Assembly: GCA_003599885.1 (NCBI GenBank)
Contig: QZKW01000015.1
Coordinates: 1-44,233 of the forward strand
DNA from: Desulfobacteraceae bacterium
GTDB taxonomy: Bacteria > Desulfobacterota > Desulfobacteria > Desulfobacterales > Desulfosalsimonadaceae
Reading direction: 5' to 3'
Length of the DNA: 44,233 nt
Shown: one piece after another, positions 25,212 to 33,400 of the stretch
Position numbering within the stretch: position 1 is the stretch's first letter
Layout: each line of letters begins with the position of its first letter
Notes under the pieces: generated by a model
Told to the model about the DNA's origin: nothing
Database searches by the model: none
The model's input: the letters and a program-made list of their open reading frames with translations, nothing else
Position numbers and translations under genes: made by a program

Positions 25212-26836
25212 ATACCCTCCCACAAAAAATGCGCGTGGCCATAGCGTATAACCGGGTAAATGAAACCGGAACGCCAGACGAGAAAGACGTATTAGACCAG
25301 GTGGCGGCAGTGTCTGAAGCCCTTGCCGAGCTTGGTCATCAGCCGGCAGAACTTCCATGCGACCTTAATTTAACGGCATTCAAACAAAAAATCATAGAGA
25401 TCCAGCCCGACATGGTGTTCAATCTGGTCGAATCTCTGGATGGCCATGGCCGCCTGATCGGCACTGTTCCCAGCCTGTTCGACGCGATGGCTATCCCATA
25501 CACCGGTGCCCCCTTCGGTGCCATCCATGAGACATCCCACAAGACCCTGTCCAAGGAGCGGATGTGGACCACCGGGCTTGCGACCCCAGTTTACATCGGA
25601 CCCTGGCCGCCCGAGTCTTGCACAAAGCTCGCCATGCCCAATGGGATGGAATGGTTCAAAGGCCCGTGGATCATCAAATCCGTCTGGGAACATGCGTCTT
25701 TGGGCATCAGCGGCGATGCGCTGGTCTTTAAAAATTGCCCGGAAGATCTGATGGAGGAATTGGAGCAGCGTGCCCCTGAACTCGGCGGTGCCTGTTTTGC
25801 CGAGCAATACATTGAGGGCCGGGAGTTCAACCTCTCCATCATTGCCGGACAAAATGGATCAGACGGGCCGGTTGTGTTGCCGACTGCCGAAATCGTGTTT
25901 GAAAATTTTACAGACAACCAGCCACGCATCGTTTGCTACAAGGCCAAATGGGATGAAACCTCGTTTGAATATACCCACACCCGCCGGAGATTTGACTTCA
26001 CAGAATCCGACTCAGCCCTGCTGAGCGAACTTCAAGAAATGGCTTTCCGGTGTTGGCGGGTCTTTAATTTACGGGGATACGCCCGGGTGGATTTCCGTGT
26101 GGACAGTCAAAACCGGCCCTGGATTCTGGAAGTCAACGCCAATCCCTGCCTGTCGCCAGACGCCGGTTTTTCGGCTGCGGTGAAACAGTCCGGAATGACG
26201 TTTGCTCAAGCTGTTGAACGCATCCTTATGGATGCGATGCCTCTTAAAAAATTTCCATTTGCAGAACCCGTCATACCCCCCGCCAAGGCGCTCCGGGGTC
26301 ATGAGATTTTCCAAAAATCAAAAACGTTGGATACTGTTTTCCGTTATGAGGCATGCCCGCAGGATATCCGGGACATCCGGGATATGGTGGAAGCCACCGG
26401 TTTTTTCCAATCCTATGAGGTCGATGTGGCGGTGGAACTGGTGGAAGACCGATTGGCGAGAGGAACTGCCAGCGACTATTCCTTTGTGTTTCTGGAAAAA
26501 CAGGGTTGCCTTGCCGGATACGCCTGCTACGGCCCTATCCCCTGCACAGTATCAAGCTTTGACCTTTACTGGATAGCCGTTCATCCGGACTTTCAGCGGC
26601 AGGGACTGGGCCGCATGATCAATGATGAAATTGAGCGATTGATTCAAACAGCAGGCGGAACCCGGATTTACATCGAAACCTCGCAAAGCAGCGCATACGA
26701 GCCCACCCGGTCTTTTTACAAAAGTCTCGGTTACCTGCCCGCCGCTGTTCTCGAAGATTTTTACGCGCCGGGAGATGCAAAAGGGATTTACTGCAAGAAA
26801 CTCACCGACTCGCCGATTGATAATGAATTGAAATAA
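25208..26836 (+). CDS. ATP-grasp ligase fused to a GNAT acetyltransferase
   Basis: A 542-residue two-domain protein. Residues 1-355 are a second Ddl-like ATP-grasp domain: FNLVESLDGHGRLIGTVPSLFDAMAIPYTG, the WIIKSVWEHASLGIS ATP site, and a C-terminal metal site RVDFRVDSQNRPWILEVNANPC. Residues from about 375 form a GNAT acetyltransferase with IAVHPDFQRQGLGRMIND, the acetyl-CoA motif, and YEPTRSFYKSLGY. The start overlaps the previous gene as ATGA. A ligase and an acetyltransferase on one chain suggest an N-acetylated amide product. N-acetylglutaminylglutamine amide synthesis uses a comparable GNAT/ATP-grasp fusion in the opposite order. The true substrates are unknown. Confidence 0.88.
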   Translation: MNTLPQKMRVAIAYNRVNETGTPDEKDVLDQVAAVSEALAELGHQPAELPCDLNLTAFKQKIIEIQPDMVFNLVESLDGHGRLIGTVPSLFDAMAIPYTGAPFGAIHETSHKTLSKERMWTTGLATPVYIGPWPPESCTKLAMPNGMEWFKGPWIIKSVWEHASLGISGDALVFKNCPEDLMEELEQRAPELGGACFAEQYIEGREFNLSIIAGQNGSDGPVVLPTAEIVFENFTDNQPRIVCYKAKWDETSFEYTHTRRRFDFTESDSALLSELQEMAFRCWRVFNLRGYARVDFRVDSQNRPWILEVNANPCLSPDAGFSAAVKQSGMTFAQAVERILMDAMPLKKFPFAEPVIPPAKALRGHEIFQKSKTLDTVFRYEACPQDIRDIRDMVEATGFFQSYEVDVAVELVEDRLARGTASDYSFVFLEKQGCLAGYACYGPIPCTVSSFDLYWIAVHPDFQRQGLGRMINDEIERLIQTAGGTRIYIETSQSSAYEPTRSFYKSLGYLPAAVLEDFYAPGDAKGIYCKKLTDSPIDNELK

Positions 26837-26871
26837 ACCGGTTCTATTCATCAGGAGGGAGCGTATCCGCA

Positions 26872-27504
26872 TTGGAACTCTGGCAAGAATACGTTAAATT
26901 TTTTGTGGGGCTGTTCTCGATTGTGAACGCAATCGGTACGCTGCCGGTCTTTATCAACCTCACCGAGAATTTTTCCGAAGCCCAGCAATTACGGACCGCA
27001 CGCATCGCGGCGTTCACCTGCTGCATCGTGCTGCTGCTTACTCTGGTGACGGGAGAACTGCTTCTTAAATTTTTCGGGATTTCCATCGGCTCGTTCCGGG
27101 TGGGCGGCGGCATCCTTCTTCTGCTCATGGCCATTTCCATGATGCACGCACGTCTGAGCAATGTGAAACAAACCCCGGAGGAAGCCATTGATAAAGCCAA
27201 CAGTGATTCGGTGGCGGTGGTGCCGCTGGGTCTGCCCCTGCTGGCAGGCCCCGGCGCCATCAGCGCGGTCATATTGTACGCGAACCGTTATCCTTCGGTG
27301 ACCCATTACAGCATTCTCGGAGGCGAAATCATTCTCATGTCTTTGATTATATGGGGCATCTTCCGTGCCTCCCATTTTCTTTCCAATCTCCTGGGACGAA
27401 CGGGGATCAATATTGTCACACGGATCATGGGTCTGATCATGGCGGCGATCGGCATTGAATTTATCGCCAGTGGAATCAAGCAGCTTTTCCCAGTACTTGC
27501 GTAA
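26872..27504 (+). CDS. MarC-family integral membrane protein
   Basis: A 210-residue protein of the MarC/UPF0056 family with six hydrophobic segments. Characteristic parts are FFVGLFSIVNAIGTLPVFINLT at the start, FRVGGGILLLLMAISM in the middle and VPLGLPLLAGPGAISAVI. Neither drug efflux nor amino-acid export is proven for the family. Translation probably starts at TTG (26872) behind AGGAGG, because no in-frame ATG or GTG is available between the site and the conserved sequence. It is 35 bp after the ATP-grasp/GNAT gene and may handle the same product. Confidence 0.9.
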   Translation: MELWQEYVKFFVGLFSIVNAIGTLPVFINLTENFSEAQQLRTARIAAFTCCIVLLLTLVTGELLLKFFGISIGSFRVGGGILLLLMAISMMHARLSNVKQTPEEAIDKANSDSVAVVPLGLPLLAGPGAISAVILYANRYPSVTHYSILGGEIILMSLIIWGIFRASHFLSNLLGRTGINIVTRIMGLIMAAIGIEFIASGIKQLFPVLA

Positions 27505-27507
27505 CCT

Positions 27508-28950
27508 TTAGTGCTTGACTTTGATATTCACCTCAACATCCGGCCACGGTTTCCCCACCGGCTGAATGGTTTGCGGTGTAATAATTTTACACAACACCCG
27601 GGTGTTTTCGTTAATGCTTTCCAGATAAATCGGAGTCGTCGTTACCGTAAGGGCTCTTTCTCCCTTCTCGGGTGTGGGGGCCGATACCCGAACCTTTTGC
27701 GGGAGGACATCCACCGAACGAATCTTGAAACCGGACGGAAGGCTACCGACAAGTTGCGGAACAACCGTCGCCCATTGTTCCGCGATGGACGCGAGCGTTA
27801 ATTCCAGTTTTGATGGAATCACTTCCAGAAGCTTCACCCCTTTGGGGAGATTGACATTCTCGCTGGTAATAAAATACGTCTGGGTTCCGGGCTTAAACTG
27901 GGACAAATCGATTTTTAAACCCAGATCCGCAGAAGCGACACCATCCATATGGGATTTGGTCCCTCCAAGAACCAGTTGCACCTCTTTTTCCCTCGCCCCC
28001 ACCAGGGCGAGGTTCGGTCCTGAAGCGGAATATTCCACCGGCACCGTAACAGGACGCTCCACCCATTCGCCCTGGGCCACAATAATGGTGGACCAGAAGA
28101 CGACAGCAAGCGCAAAGCTTATCGCCATCTGACGAAAAACCGACAGCCGGGAATGGCCATCTTTAAGTTCGAACAAATAAGAAGAATTGTCTTTCCAGTG
28201 GGACAAAATGGCGGTCTGTAATTCCTCTTTGCTTGCCGGCTTCCACATTTCCCCTTTATGAAATAAAGACAGTTGGCCGCGTTCTTCTGAAACGACGCAG
28301 ACCAGAGCGTCCGTGGTTTCGGCCAGGCCCATGGCCGCGTGATGACGGGTGCCGTATTCCGCCGGCAGCTTCGCGGTATGGGAAAGCGGCAGCCGCACAC
28401 CGAACTGGGAAAACAGCCCCCTGGAAATAACCAGCGCCCCGTCATGCCCGGGAGAGTTCGGGTCAAAAATGCTCATCAGCAGGGGAAGACTGGGCCTGGC
28501 TTTCAGAATATACCCTCCGGACAGGGACTCCTGAATATTTTCCTTTCCGGGCAATACGATAATGGCGCCGCGATATTCCTTAGCCAGAGCAAACAATCCG
28601 TCTACGATAATTCGGGACAAAACATTTCCGGGATCGCTGATTTCGGAACGCCGGATGGACACCGCCCGTTCGAAGATTTTTCGCAGCTCCGGCTGAAAAA
28701 TAACAATCAGCGCGATCAGCACCACATGGCTGAGATTGCTGTAAATCCATTTGATGCCATTCAGGTTCAACACATTGGCCATCAGGAATATCGACATCGC
28801 CACCAGCATGCCGGCCATAATTTTCCATGTGCCGAGCCGCTTCAGCGTCCGGTAGAGAACAAACAAACCGGCCGCAATCAGTGAAACATCGATCATATTC
28901 CGCCAGACAAGAAACTCCTTGATCAAGGCCAGCGTACCCATGTGGGTCAT
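27508..28950 (-). CDS. cdaA: Membrane diadenylate cyclase fused to YbbR repeats
   Basis: A 480-residue protein that would make cyclic di-AMP at the membrane. Three N-terminal helices (about 15-85) lead to FQPELRKIFE and a diadenylate cyclase domain (95-255) with HDGALVISRG (Asp170, Gly171, Ala172) and GTRHHAAMGLAE (202-204). The canonical motif is RHR, so the last position here is His. A fourth membrane helix (274-292) is followed by about 190 residues with YbbR/CdaR-type repeats (VTVPVEYSASGPNLALVG; IDLSQFKPGTQTYFI). In Firmicutes, CdaA and its regulator CdaR are separate neighbours; here they are one chain. The ATG at 28950 has GGAGG in front. It converges on the MarC gene. Confidence 0.9.
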   Translation of the reverse strand: MTHMGTLALIKEFLVWRNMIDVSLIAAGLFVLYRTLKRLGTWKIMAGMLVAMSIFLMANVLNLNGIKWIYSNLSHVVLIALIVIFQPELRKIFERAVSIRRSEISDPGNVLSRIIVDGLFALAKEYRGAIIVLPGKENIQESLSGGYILKARPSLPLLMSIFDPNSPGHDGALVISRGLFSQFGVRLPLSHTAKLPAEYGTRHHAAMGLAETTDALVCVVSEERGQLSLFHKGEMWKPASKEELQTAILSHWKDNSSYLFELKDGHSRLSVFRQMAISFALAVVFWSTIIVAQGEWVERPVTVPVEYSASGPNLALVGAREKEVQLVLGGTKSHMDGVASADLGLKIDLSQFKPGTQTYFITSENVNLPKGVKLLEVIPSKLELTLASIAEQWATVVPQLVGSLPSGFKIRSVDVLPQKVRVSAPTPEKGERALTVTTTPIYLESINENTRVLCKIITPQTIQPVGKPWPDVEVNIKVKH

Positions 28951-28968
28951 CAATCCCTCCGGATGTAT

Positions 28969-29346
28969 TTATTCCTGATGATCTGTCGTATTGAACACAT
29001 AAGATGAAACGATATTGTCCTTGTTAAAATGAATGACCAGATCCTTGGTTTTGGAATCCCCAATGAGCCGGTATTGATATCTTCCGTAAGTCCATGTGGT
29101 CTTTCCATCTTCGATGCCCACCCGCCACGGCGAACCGAACATGTCCCGGAGATCATCCTGGGTGGTCTTCCCGATTTGGATGTCAAGCACCCGGCGATCC
29201 GCAAAATCCCTTCCCATGTTGGCGCAACCCGTTGCAACCAGGATCACGGCCAGAAAAGAAATCATCCGGCAGAAAAAAACCATCGGTCTGACGGGGCAAT
29301 TAAGAGAGCCGTGAGATAACTCCGCCTGCATTTGATTGTGTAACAT
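28969..29346 (-). CDS. BamE/SmpA-like small lipoprotein
   Basis: The 125-residue product has a lipoprotein signal ending LAVILVATGC, with the acylated cysteine at residue 41. A BamE/OmlA-like domain follows (VLDIQIGKTTQDDLRDMFGSPWRV, then TTWTYGRYQYRL). AGGAG lies eight bases before the ATG at 29346, although this gives an unusually long stretch before the hydrophobic core; an ATG at 29283 would give a normal signal but has no ribosome site. It precedes the diadenylate cyclase gene by 18 bases on the same strand. It is probably a periplasm-facing outer-membrane lipoprotein of unknown role. Confidence 0.8.
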   Translation of the reverse strand: MLHNQMQAELSHGSLNCPVRPMVFFCRMISFLAVILVATGCANMGRDFADRRVLDIQIGKTTQDDLRDMFGSPWRVGIEDGKTTWTYGRYQYRLIGDSKTKDLVIHFNKDNIVSSYVFNTTDHQE

Positions 29347-29405
29347 GATGCTTTCTCCTGATACATTGATTTATGAAGAAATAATACAGCCTGCAAATTT
29401 TATGG

Positions 29406-29684
29406 CTAATCTTCCACTGCATCTTTCAACGTTTTTCCGGGTTTAAATTTGACGACATTCTGGGCAGGGATGGTTATTTCCGCTCCTGTTCCGGGATTTC
29501 TCCCTTTGCGTTCTTCTTTGTGGACCGTTAAGAATGTTCCGAAACCGGTCAACTGGATTTTCCCATTATCGGTTTTTAATGTTTCCAGAATGCCATCCAT
29601 TAAAGAATTTAAAGCGATCCCCGCTTTTTCTTTTGTGATGTCAGCCTCTTTTGCCATGTGGTCAATCAGTTCTGCTTTGGTCAT
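29406..29684 (-). CDS. HU-family DNA-binding protein
   Basis: The HU/IHF fold is clear over 92 residues: MTKAELIDHMAKEADITKEKAG, then the beta-arm region GFGTFLTVHKEERKGRNPGTGAEITIPA and the end VVKFKPGKTLKDAVED. The start is taken at 29684, eight bases after GGA; two tandem ATGs directly upstream are equivalent alternatives. Longer upstream reading is not HU-like. It would be a dimeric nucleoid protein. HU and IHF subunits cannot be separated confidently from sequence alone here. Confidence 0.94.
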   Translation of the reverse strand: MTKAELIDHMAKEADITKEKAGIALNSLMDGILETLKTDNGKIQLTGFGTFLTVHKEERKGRNPGTGAEITIPAQNVVKFKPGKTLKDAVED

Positions 29685-30030
29685 CATCATCTTCCTTTTT
29701 AATTTTATAATTTTACTTACAAAGCCATTGTTCTTGCCCATTTGAATAAATCAACATGGCATTAGATTGCAATGCTTATTCCCAAAAAATCAATGAAAAA
29801 AAAGATACGCATAAAAATTGTAAAACACGGCGGTTAAAAATGAATATGCCTTGATATCTGGAGAATATTGCTCTAATGTAATTTCCTCTAAAGTTCTGGA
29901 AAGACGACCTGTCCGGGCGGATTTTACGGATCAGTCCATTCAGGCGATCAAACAGCGAACTACCTGTACGTTTACTAAAAATTACAATAACAAAAAAACA
30001 GCGAACCGGATTACATTCATAGAGGCGGCA
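29685..30030. other. Divergent spacer between HU and dksA genes
   Basis: This region of about 346 bases separates two divergent genes. A weak plus-strand promoter-like pair (TTGATA at 29851, TAATGT at 29874, 17 apart) would give dksA an untranslated leader of about 150 bases. The frame upstream of the dksA ATG stays open to 29851 but its sequence does not resemble DksA, so I read it as leader. Confidence 0.4.
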
Positions 30031-30396
30031 ATGGAAGAAAAAGATCTCGAATATTTCACCCAGCTTTTAAATACTCAGCTTGCCGAGCTGGAAAACCGGA
30101 CCAAGTATACCGATATCCGTGAAATGACCCAGAACAACGGGCTTCAGGACCCGCTGGACATTGCTTCATCGGATATGGAAAAAAACATGCTGCTTCGGAT
30201 CAGGGAACGGGAAAGCCGGCTGATTTCAAAAATTAAACAAGCACTTGAACTTATTGCTGAAGGGACGTACGGCACCTGTGAAATTTGCGGCGATGATATC
30301 CCGGTGAAACGCCTGGAAGCACGACCGGTTACGACCCAATGCATTGAATGTAAAACCAGAGAAGAACTCATCGAGCGGATACGTCAAAACAAATGA
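30031..30396 (+). CDS. dksA: DksA/TraR family RNA polymerase-binding protein
   Basis: A 121-residue protein with the DksA arrangement. It has an N-terminal helix, the coiled coil with DPLDIASSDMEKNMLLRIRERE (bearing the acidic tip residues) and a four-cysteine zinc finger CEICGDDIP...CIECK. A family member binds the secondary channel of RNA polymerase and works with ppGpp in the stringent response. I start at ATG 30031 behind AGAGG, because the upstream extension has no similarity to the family. It is followed by the glycogen cluster 84 bp downstream. Confidence 0.9.
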   Translation: MEEKDLEYFTQLLNTQLAELENRTKYTDIREMTQNNGLQDPLDIASSDMEKNMLLRIRERESRLISKIKQALELIAEGTYGTCEICGDDIPVKRLEARPVTTQCIECKTREELIERIRQNK

Positions 30397-30480
30397 TTTT
30401 TTTCAATTATCTGAGTTGGGTAATCAATGATCCTGCATTTCACGTTCATTTATTAACCGGTTCAGAACGAAGAGGAGCCT

Positions 30481-33400
30481 ATGACCAGTATGCACCTCAC
30501 ACAAACACCCGCTCCCGGAACCAGCTGCGTCAGGTTCCGCGGAGACACCATCACCTTTTCCCTTGATTTGTCCAATGCCGTTTCCGGCAATGCCTGGCTG
30601 AGAACCACTCTTGGAAAGACTAAAACAACCCGAAACGAAATAATTCAAACTGTCAGGCAGGACGACCCGATACTGGCGCGGGCATGGTATGATATCCCCA
30701 TGACACGCTTAAATTCCAGGCAGTTTGAAATCACTTTGGGCTTGACTGAAGTCGGCCATTTTGAAGCCAAATGCCTTTTTTTTAAAACCAACGAGTCGAC
30801 ACCTGTATGGCCCGACGGTGACAATGCCGTCATCAACGTAGAAACTGCGGACATGTGTTGCGGCAACATCATCTATAATGCCTTTGTCCGTCAGTTTGGT
30901 CCCAACAAATCCGGCGCTGTCAAGAATTCGCCAAAAAAAAACGCCGGCATACAGGCTCTGGATCAGGAAGGGTATACCGTCATTCCACCCTCAGGCACTT
31001 TCCGGGACTTGATTGGCGAGCTTGACTTTATCATCCATACCCTCGGCTGCCGCATCCTGCATCTGCTGCCCATCAATCCGACCCCCACCACCTATGGCCG
31101 TATGGGCAGGTTCGGAAGTCCCTATGCAGCCCTTGATTTCACTGGCATTGACCCGGCCCTTGCAGTGTTTGACCCCAAAGCGACACCGCTTGAACAGTTT
31201 ATCGAACTGGTGGATGCGGTTCATCGTAGAAACGCCAAAATCATAATTGATCTGGCCCCGAACCACACCGGGTGGGCTGCGGAACTCCATGAAACCCATC
31301 CCCAGTGGCTGGTCCGGGACAAGGAAGGCAAAATCGAAGCCCCCGGCGCCTGGGGTGTCGTCTGGGAGGATTTGACCCGGCTGGATTACACCAACAGGGA
31401 ACTATGGAAATACATGGCCGATGTATTTCTGACCTGGTGCCACCGCGGGGTGGACGGGTTCCGGTGCGACGCGGGCTATATGATTCCCGTTCCGGCCTGG
31501 AACTTTATTGTGGCCTCGGTCAGAGACCAGTATCCGGACACGATTTTCTTTCTGGAAGGTCTGGGCGGCAAGATTTCCGTGACCCGTCAGATTTTAAATG
31601 AATCCAACTTTAACTGGGCATACTCGGAATTGTTTCAGAACTATGACCGGGGACAGATTGAATCCTACCTGCCCCAGTCGGATCGTATATCTGTTGAAGA
31701 CGGATTAATGATCCATTTTGCCGAAACCCATGACAACAATCGCCTGGCAGCGACTTCGAATGAGTATGCCGCCATGCGCACCGCCTTGTGCGCCCTGGTT
31801 TCCCAGTGCGGGGGCTTCGGGTTCGCCAATGGAGTGGAATGGTTTGCCGACCAGAAAATCATGGTTCACGACGCCTGTTCTCTGAACTGGAAAACCCAAA
31901 TCAACCAGGTGGACTGGATTGGGCGGATCAACCGGCTGCTGACCCGCCACCCGGCATTTTTTGATCAGGCCCGTATCCAGATGATTCAGCAGGGAGAAGG
32001 GAATTTCCTGGCTATCTTGCGGCACCATCCGCCTTCCCGGAAACAGGTTCTGGTGCTTATCAACCTGGACATGAACGCATCCGTTCAGGCAGCCTGGGAA
32101 GTCCGGGCCACCGGAATTTCATCATCAACCTGTATGGATTTATTGACCGGCCAGCCGGTCTGCCTAAAAAAGGACAATGAACGATACCTTTGCCTTCTGC
32201 CGCCCGGCGCTGTCCGCTGCCTGTCATTTGACCCCGAGGACGCGGATATCATTGAACCAGACCGCGATTTTCCAACGGATGGACAAATAACACCTGCTTT
32301 GCCGGAACGCATCATCGACCAGCGCCTTCGGGCCCTTATCCTGGATGTATACCGATGCATCAGCGGCACCATAAAGCTGGAAGGCTTGGACATGGATCAG
32401 GCCATCAGGTCCATCGTCCTTGATCCTGAAGACTTCTGCCGCTCCATGAATCCGCATTCCAAAGAAAGCCGCGTCGTCACCTGGCAATATCCATGTGACT
32501 GCCGACGGCAGGTCATGGTGCCGCCGGATCATTTTTTACTGGTCCGGTCACACCATCCCTTTCATGCCAAAATGATGGACAGCAAAAGAAGGACCGGGAA
32601 AACCCTTGCAGCCCATCATAGTTTGAAAAGCCATAACGGCAATCATTTTGCGTTGTTTATGCCTCAACCCGTCCCCGGACATCACGTAAGCGGTCTGCTG
32701 AAATTAACGGTTTTTGCGGATGCCAAAAATGATCATGTGGATGCGCCCGTCATCTATCTCACCGGCTCAGAAAACGCTAAGGTCAAAAACATTTTTACCC
32801 GCCACGAATTATTAAACCATCCCTTACGTTTTTTAGGGACCAACGGACGGGGCGGCATGATGCGGGCAAATGCCTGGTGGGGAAAAATCGAAAGCAAATA
32901 TGACGCGCTTCTGGCCGCCAACCTGAATCCGGATTATCCCGACACCCGATGGATGATGCTGATCCGCTGCCGGGCATGGCTGGTTTTTCAGGGGTACTCA
33001 CAGACAATCTCCACAGATTGCCTGAAACGATTCTGGTTTGATTCCCGCTCGCAATGCGGATGGGAATTTGCTATTCCCTGCGGACAGGGTCAGCATGTAC
33101 TCCTGATCGTAAACGCGGCCATGTTTCCCGGTATCAATCGCATCCGGCTGTCATTTGCCCGGGGAAAAGCTCATGGCGACCCCCGGCTCATGCCCGACTA
33201 TAAGAGTGTTCAATTGATTCTTCGACCGGATATTGATGACCGCAGCTTTCACCACACCACCAAGGCCTATGCCGGGCCGGAATCGCAATGGCCCGCTGCA
33301 ATCGCTCCCAGGCCCCAGGGTTTTATGTTCACGCCCCATCCGGACCGGGTTCTTGAAATCGCGGCTTCTGCGGGGAAATTCACTCTGGAGCCGGAATGGC

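Noticed and set aside
29851-30030. N-terminal extension of dksA by 60 residues
   Set aside because: The extra residues do not resemble DksA and the ATG at 30031 has a ribosome site.
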